Shown here in pieces: positions 62,032 to 64,000 of a stretch of 64,000 nt of DNA. Source of the stretch: an uncultured Dokdonia sp. (GTDB lineage Bacteria > Bacteroidota > Bacteroidia > Flavobacteriales > Flavobacteriaceae); NCBI RefSeq assembly GCF_947496725.1, contig NZ_CANMDS010000004.1:62001-126000 (forward strand). Reading direction: 5' to 3'. Made by a program: the position numbers and the translations under genes. Below the pieces are notes generated by a model. It was not told the DNA's origin. It saw only the letters and a program-made list of their open reading frames with translations, and searched no databases. Within the stretch, counting starts at the first letter, position 1. Each line of letters opens with the position of its first letter.

Positions 62032-63723
62032 TTAAAAGCGTACAGCGAGAATTAGGTGCAGTTTTGTGTTTGAGAAGTCGAACGAAGAATTGTTAAATTT
62101 TCCATTTGCAATATTTATTTTAAGGACCCCTGCCTTGGTTTGTATTCCTGCTCCCGCACCTACACTAAGCAAGTAGTTGTTGTTATTGTCTAAGGCGTTT
62201 TCAATATAGCCTCCATCCAGTACTGTGTTGATGTATAGGCTGTTGCCTACTTGTATGCGGTACTCTGTATTGACTGCAATGGCAAGATTTGCAAAGAGAC
62301 TGTTTTCTTCAAACCCGCGTATCGATGTAATTCCGCCAAGTCTAAAAAGTTCATTTGTAAGGTAGGTTTTAGAAAATAAATTGTTAAAAATCCCAGAAAC
62401 ATAGATTGAGTTTTTAGCATCAAAATTGAAAATCTTTTTAATATTTAATAAAATTTTCGTCTGAGGTGTTTTTGTCATATTCGCAATTCTTGATCCGTGG
62501 TCTATGACTATTGTCGATTGCGTCGAAATTGGGAAAAATATACTCTTTTGGCGTTTTAGGTAGGTGTGTTCTAGTTGAAGGGAGGACGTTTTGTAGTTGT
62601 TTAGGTTGTTTTGGTTCGTTATCGAGTTGAGTAAGTTGTCAGAAGTTGTAGAGTTGTATCCTGCTGCAATTTTGTGTTGAGTGCTTGGTTTATAAAATAC
62701 CTGTAAGTTGGTTTGCGTAGTTGAGAATGTGCTGTCTTTTCTAAAGATGGATAAGGAGGCTTCTATGCCTACTGGTGTTTTAAAAAGATAAGGAAGTGCG
62801 GTTCTGATTTTGAGTTGTGATTGATCCTCACCATCAGATTTGTAATTAAGTGATATCTCCTCGCCGTAGTTAAAGTTGTTTAAGAGTTGTAGATTGAGAT
62901 AGCCATCTAGTCTAAGTGTGTTGTTGTTATTTGAGGCAAAACCTAAAAATCCGTCAAACTGGTTTTGGTTTGTCTTTTCTATGTAATAAAATATTGTGGT
63001 GCTGTCTTTTTTGAATAAAGCTTCTGGTGTTCTTGTTGTGTTGAGGAATCGTAAAGTGCTTATTTCATTGTTTACGGTTTCAACTCGCTCTTGGTTGTAA
63101 GGTTTGAGGAGTAGTTTTTTGCTTAGGCTTTGTAGATATGTTTTTGGGTATTTCTCATATCCTTTATATATAACGCTTGTTATGGCTCTTTCTTTTTCTG
63201 AAATTAATGTTAGTTCTCCGGTGAGCTGGTCGTTTGCTTTCTTAATGTTGGTTATTTGAAAAGTAGCAAATGGATTTCCGTTGTTTGATGCGATTGTCGT
63301 GAGCTGTTTGAGTAGCGCTTTCGCGAAAGCGGTTTCAATCTTTATTGAGTTGCTGGCTATTGTGTAGGATGTCTCCTTTATATATGTCTCTAGTTTTGTG
63401 TTATTGTCTTGAGGAATTGTTAAGAGAATGTGTTTGTATTTTTTGCCTAGGCTGATATATGCCGTCAGGTTGTTATTGTTGAATGTTGTTTTGGTTTTTA
63501 AATCAATGTACCCTTGGTTAGTGAGTTTTTTTTCTATCTGTTGTATTTCTAGGTAGGCTCTTGATGTTTCGTTAAAGGTTTTTAGGTGTTCAATAGATTT
63601 TAGAGTGAGTTTGTCTTGAGGGTTGTGGCTGGTGATGTTTAAAGTTATTTGCGATTTGTCTTTTTGGGCATTTGTGCAAATGCTGAAGATTAATGATAAT
63701 ATAAGGAGTAGATATGTCTTCAA
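62032..63723 (-). CDS. Omp85-like outer-membrane protein (BamA/TamA family)
   Basis: A 563-residue protein with a signal peptide (MKTYLLLILSLIFSICTNAQ). The N-terminal 240 residues carry one or two POTRA-like modules (SVIYKGYEKYPKTYLQSLSKK). The C-terminal barrel has the Omp85 loop motif SIRGFEENS and a final strand ending LHLILAVRF. It is too short to be the main BamA and may assemble or export particular surface proteins. The palindrome encodes AFAKA (132-136). It is transcribed away from rpsL. Confidence 0.8.
   Translation of the reverse strand: MKTYLLLILSLIFSICTNAQKDKSQITLNITSHNPQDKLTLKSIEHLKTFNETSRAYLEIQQIEKKLTNQGYIDLKTKTTFNNNNLTAYISLGKKYKHILLTIPQDNNTKLETYIKETSYTIASNSIKIETAFAKALLKQLTTIASNNGNPFATFQITNIKKANDQLTGELTLISEKERAITSVIYKGYEKYPKTYLQSLSKKLLLKPYNQERVETVNNEISTLRFLNTTRTPEALFKKDSTTIFYYIEKTNQNQFDGFLGFASNNNNTLRLDGYLNLQLLNNFNYGEEISLNYKSDGEDQSQLKIRTALPYLFKTPVGIEASLSIFRKDSTFSTTQTNLQVFYKPSTQHKIAAGYNSTTSDNLLNSITNQNNLNNYKTSSLQLEHTYLKRQKSIFFPISTQSTIVIDHGSRIANMTKTPQTKILLNIKKIFNFDAKNSIYVSGIFNNLFSKTYLTNELFRLGGITSIRGFEENSLFANLAIAVNTEYRIQVGNSLYINTVLDGGYIENALDNNNNYLLSVGAGAGIQTKAGVLKINIANGKFNNSSFDFSNTKLHLILAVRF
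63317..63330. repeat. Dispersed palindrome, perfect core (16-bp palindrome at 63316-63331)
   Basis: Inside the Omp85-like gene, read as AFAKA (132-136). Confidence 0.95.
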
Positions 63724-63825
63724 AGAAGCAATTTTTGTGGTGTGTTTTGTAACGTTGTTTTGTGGTGCTAAAGTATGTTAGTTTTTTGGCATTCAGAACT
63801 TTTTTGAAAAATTAGCAAGCTGCTA

Positions 63826-63856
63826 TTTGATGGCTTAGAAAAATTTCATACTTTTG
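63826..63856 (+). promoter_or_regulatory. Promoter of rpsL
   Basis: TTTG (63826-63829), an exact 19-nt spacer and TACTTTTG (63849-63856): a full match to the Bacteroidetes consensus, about 55 nt before the rpsL ATG. Confidence 0.8.
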
Positions 63857-63910
63857 CCAACCCTTAAAATGGGTATATTAAGTAAATTAACAATTAGGTA
63901 GAAAGAAATT

Positions 63911-64000
63911 ATGCCAACAATTTCACAATTAGTACGTAAAGGAAGAACCAAGATTACCAAGAAGAGTAAATCGGCGGCCCTTGAATCGTGCCCACAACGC
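63911..64000 (+). CDS. rpsL: 30S ribosomal protein S12, N-terminal part (cut by the window edge)
   Basis: Thirty codons from the ATG at 63911 read [12 protein letters not shown] then [18 protein letters not shown], the invariant start of S12. The rest is beyond the window. S12 lies in the 30S decoding centre. In most bacteria rpsL begins the str operon (rpsL, rpsG, fusA), probably continuing outside the window. Confidence 0.96.
   Translation, partial: MPTISQLVRKGRTKITKKSKSAALESCPQR

Overview
The window looks like chromosomal DNA of a marine Flavobacteriaceae bacterium, most like Dokdonia/Krokinobacter (inference; no database search was possible). The evidence is type IX secretion (T9SS) sorting domains of both kinds, a SusC/SusD pair, the Bacteroidetes promoter form TTG-N19-TAnnTTTG (clearest before rpsL and tRNA-Gly), low GC, and families largely confined to Bacteroidetes (DUF6702, DUF5723, DUF6503 types). 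I see no insertion sequence, integrase, prophage core or CRISPR array.

Layout. 1-2.7 kb: the end of a TIGR01777-type epimerase, a small membrane protein, a GbsR/MarR regulator and a divergent glycosyltransferase. 2.7-9 kb: M3 peptidase, purE-purK, a fused hypoxanthine phosphoribosyltransferase-adenylate kinase, and obg. 9-16.8 kb: a large T9SS surface protein with L-domain-like repeats, a DUF4136-like lipoprotein, a TPR protein, an M15 peptidase with a Tat-like signal, and two GNAT genes. 16.9-30.5 kb: a five-gene minus-strand operon of surface-fibre proteins, including a collagen-like protein and a 3063-residue protein built of near-identical repeats. 30.8 kb: tRNA-Gly(TCC). 31-41.5 kb: peptidase E, two tandem paralogues with a carboxypeptidase-regulatory-like domain, a DUF6702 protein, an M1 peptidase, an ECF sigma factor with a membrane-spanning partner, an esterase, MarC and a DUF1569 protein. 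41.7-50.5 kb: radC, a deacetylase-like gene, a YjjG-type nucleotidase, and a four-gene surface operon ending in an FG-GAP/VCBS lipoprotein. 50.5-64 kb: rarA, rhomboid protease, rlmB, an arylsulfotransferase-like T9SS protein, a SusC-SusD-lipoprotein operon, an Omp85-like protein, and the start of rpsL.

Two things stand out. First, a short perfect palindrome, GCTTTCGCGAAAGC, occurs 16 times exactly and 4 times with one half degraded, about once per 3 kb. It lies between genes and inside genes in all three reading frames (AFAKA, RFRES, LSRKR). In three successive fibre genes it encodes the signal-peptide cleavage site. Every degraded copy keeps the octamer GCGAAAGC on one strand, a sequence known to form an unusually stable DNA mini-hairpin. 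Second, the fibre operon looks like a modular cassette: four of its proteins share a related N-terminal cap and end in one of two C-terminal head types, joined by very different stalks (almost none, short, collagen-like, or about 2600 residues of repeats). A 19-bp palindrome sits at the predicted transcription start of this operon.
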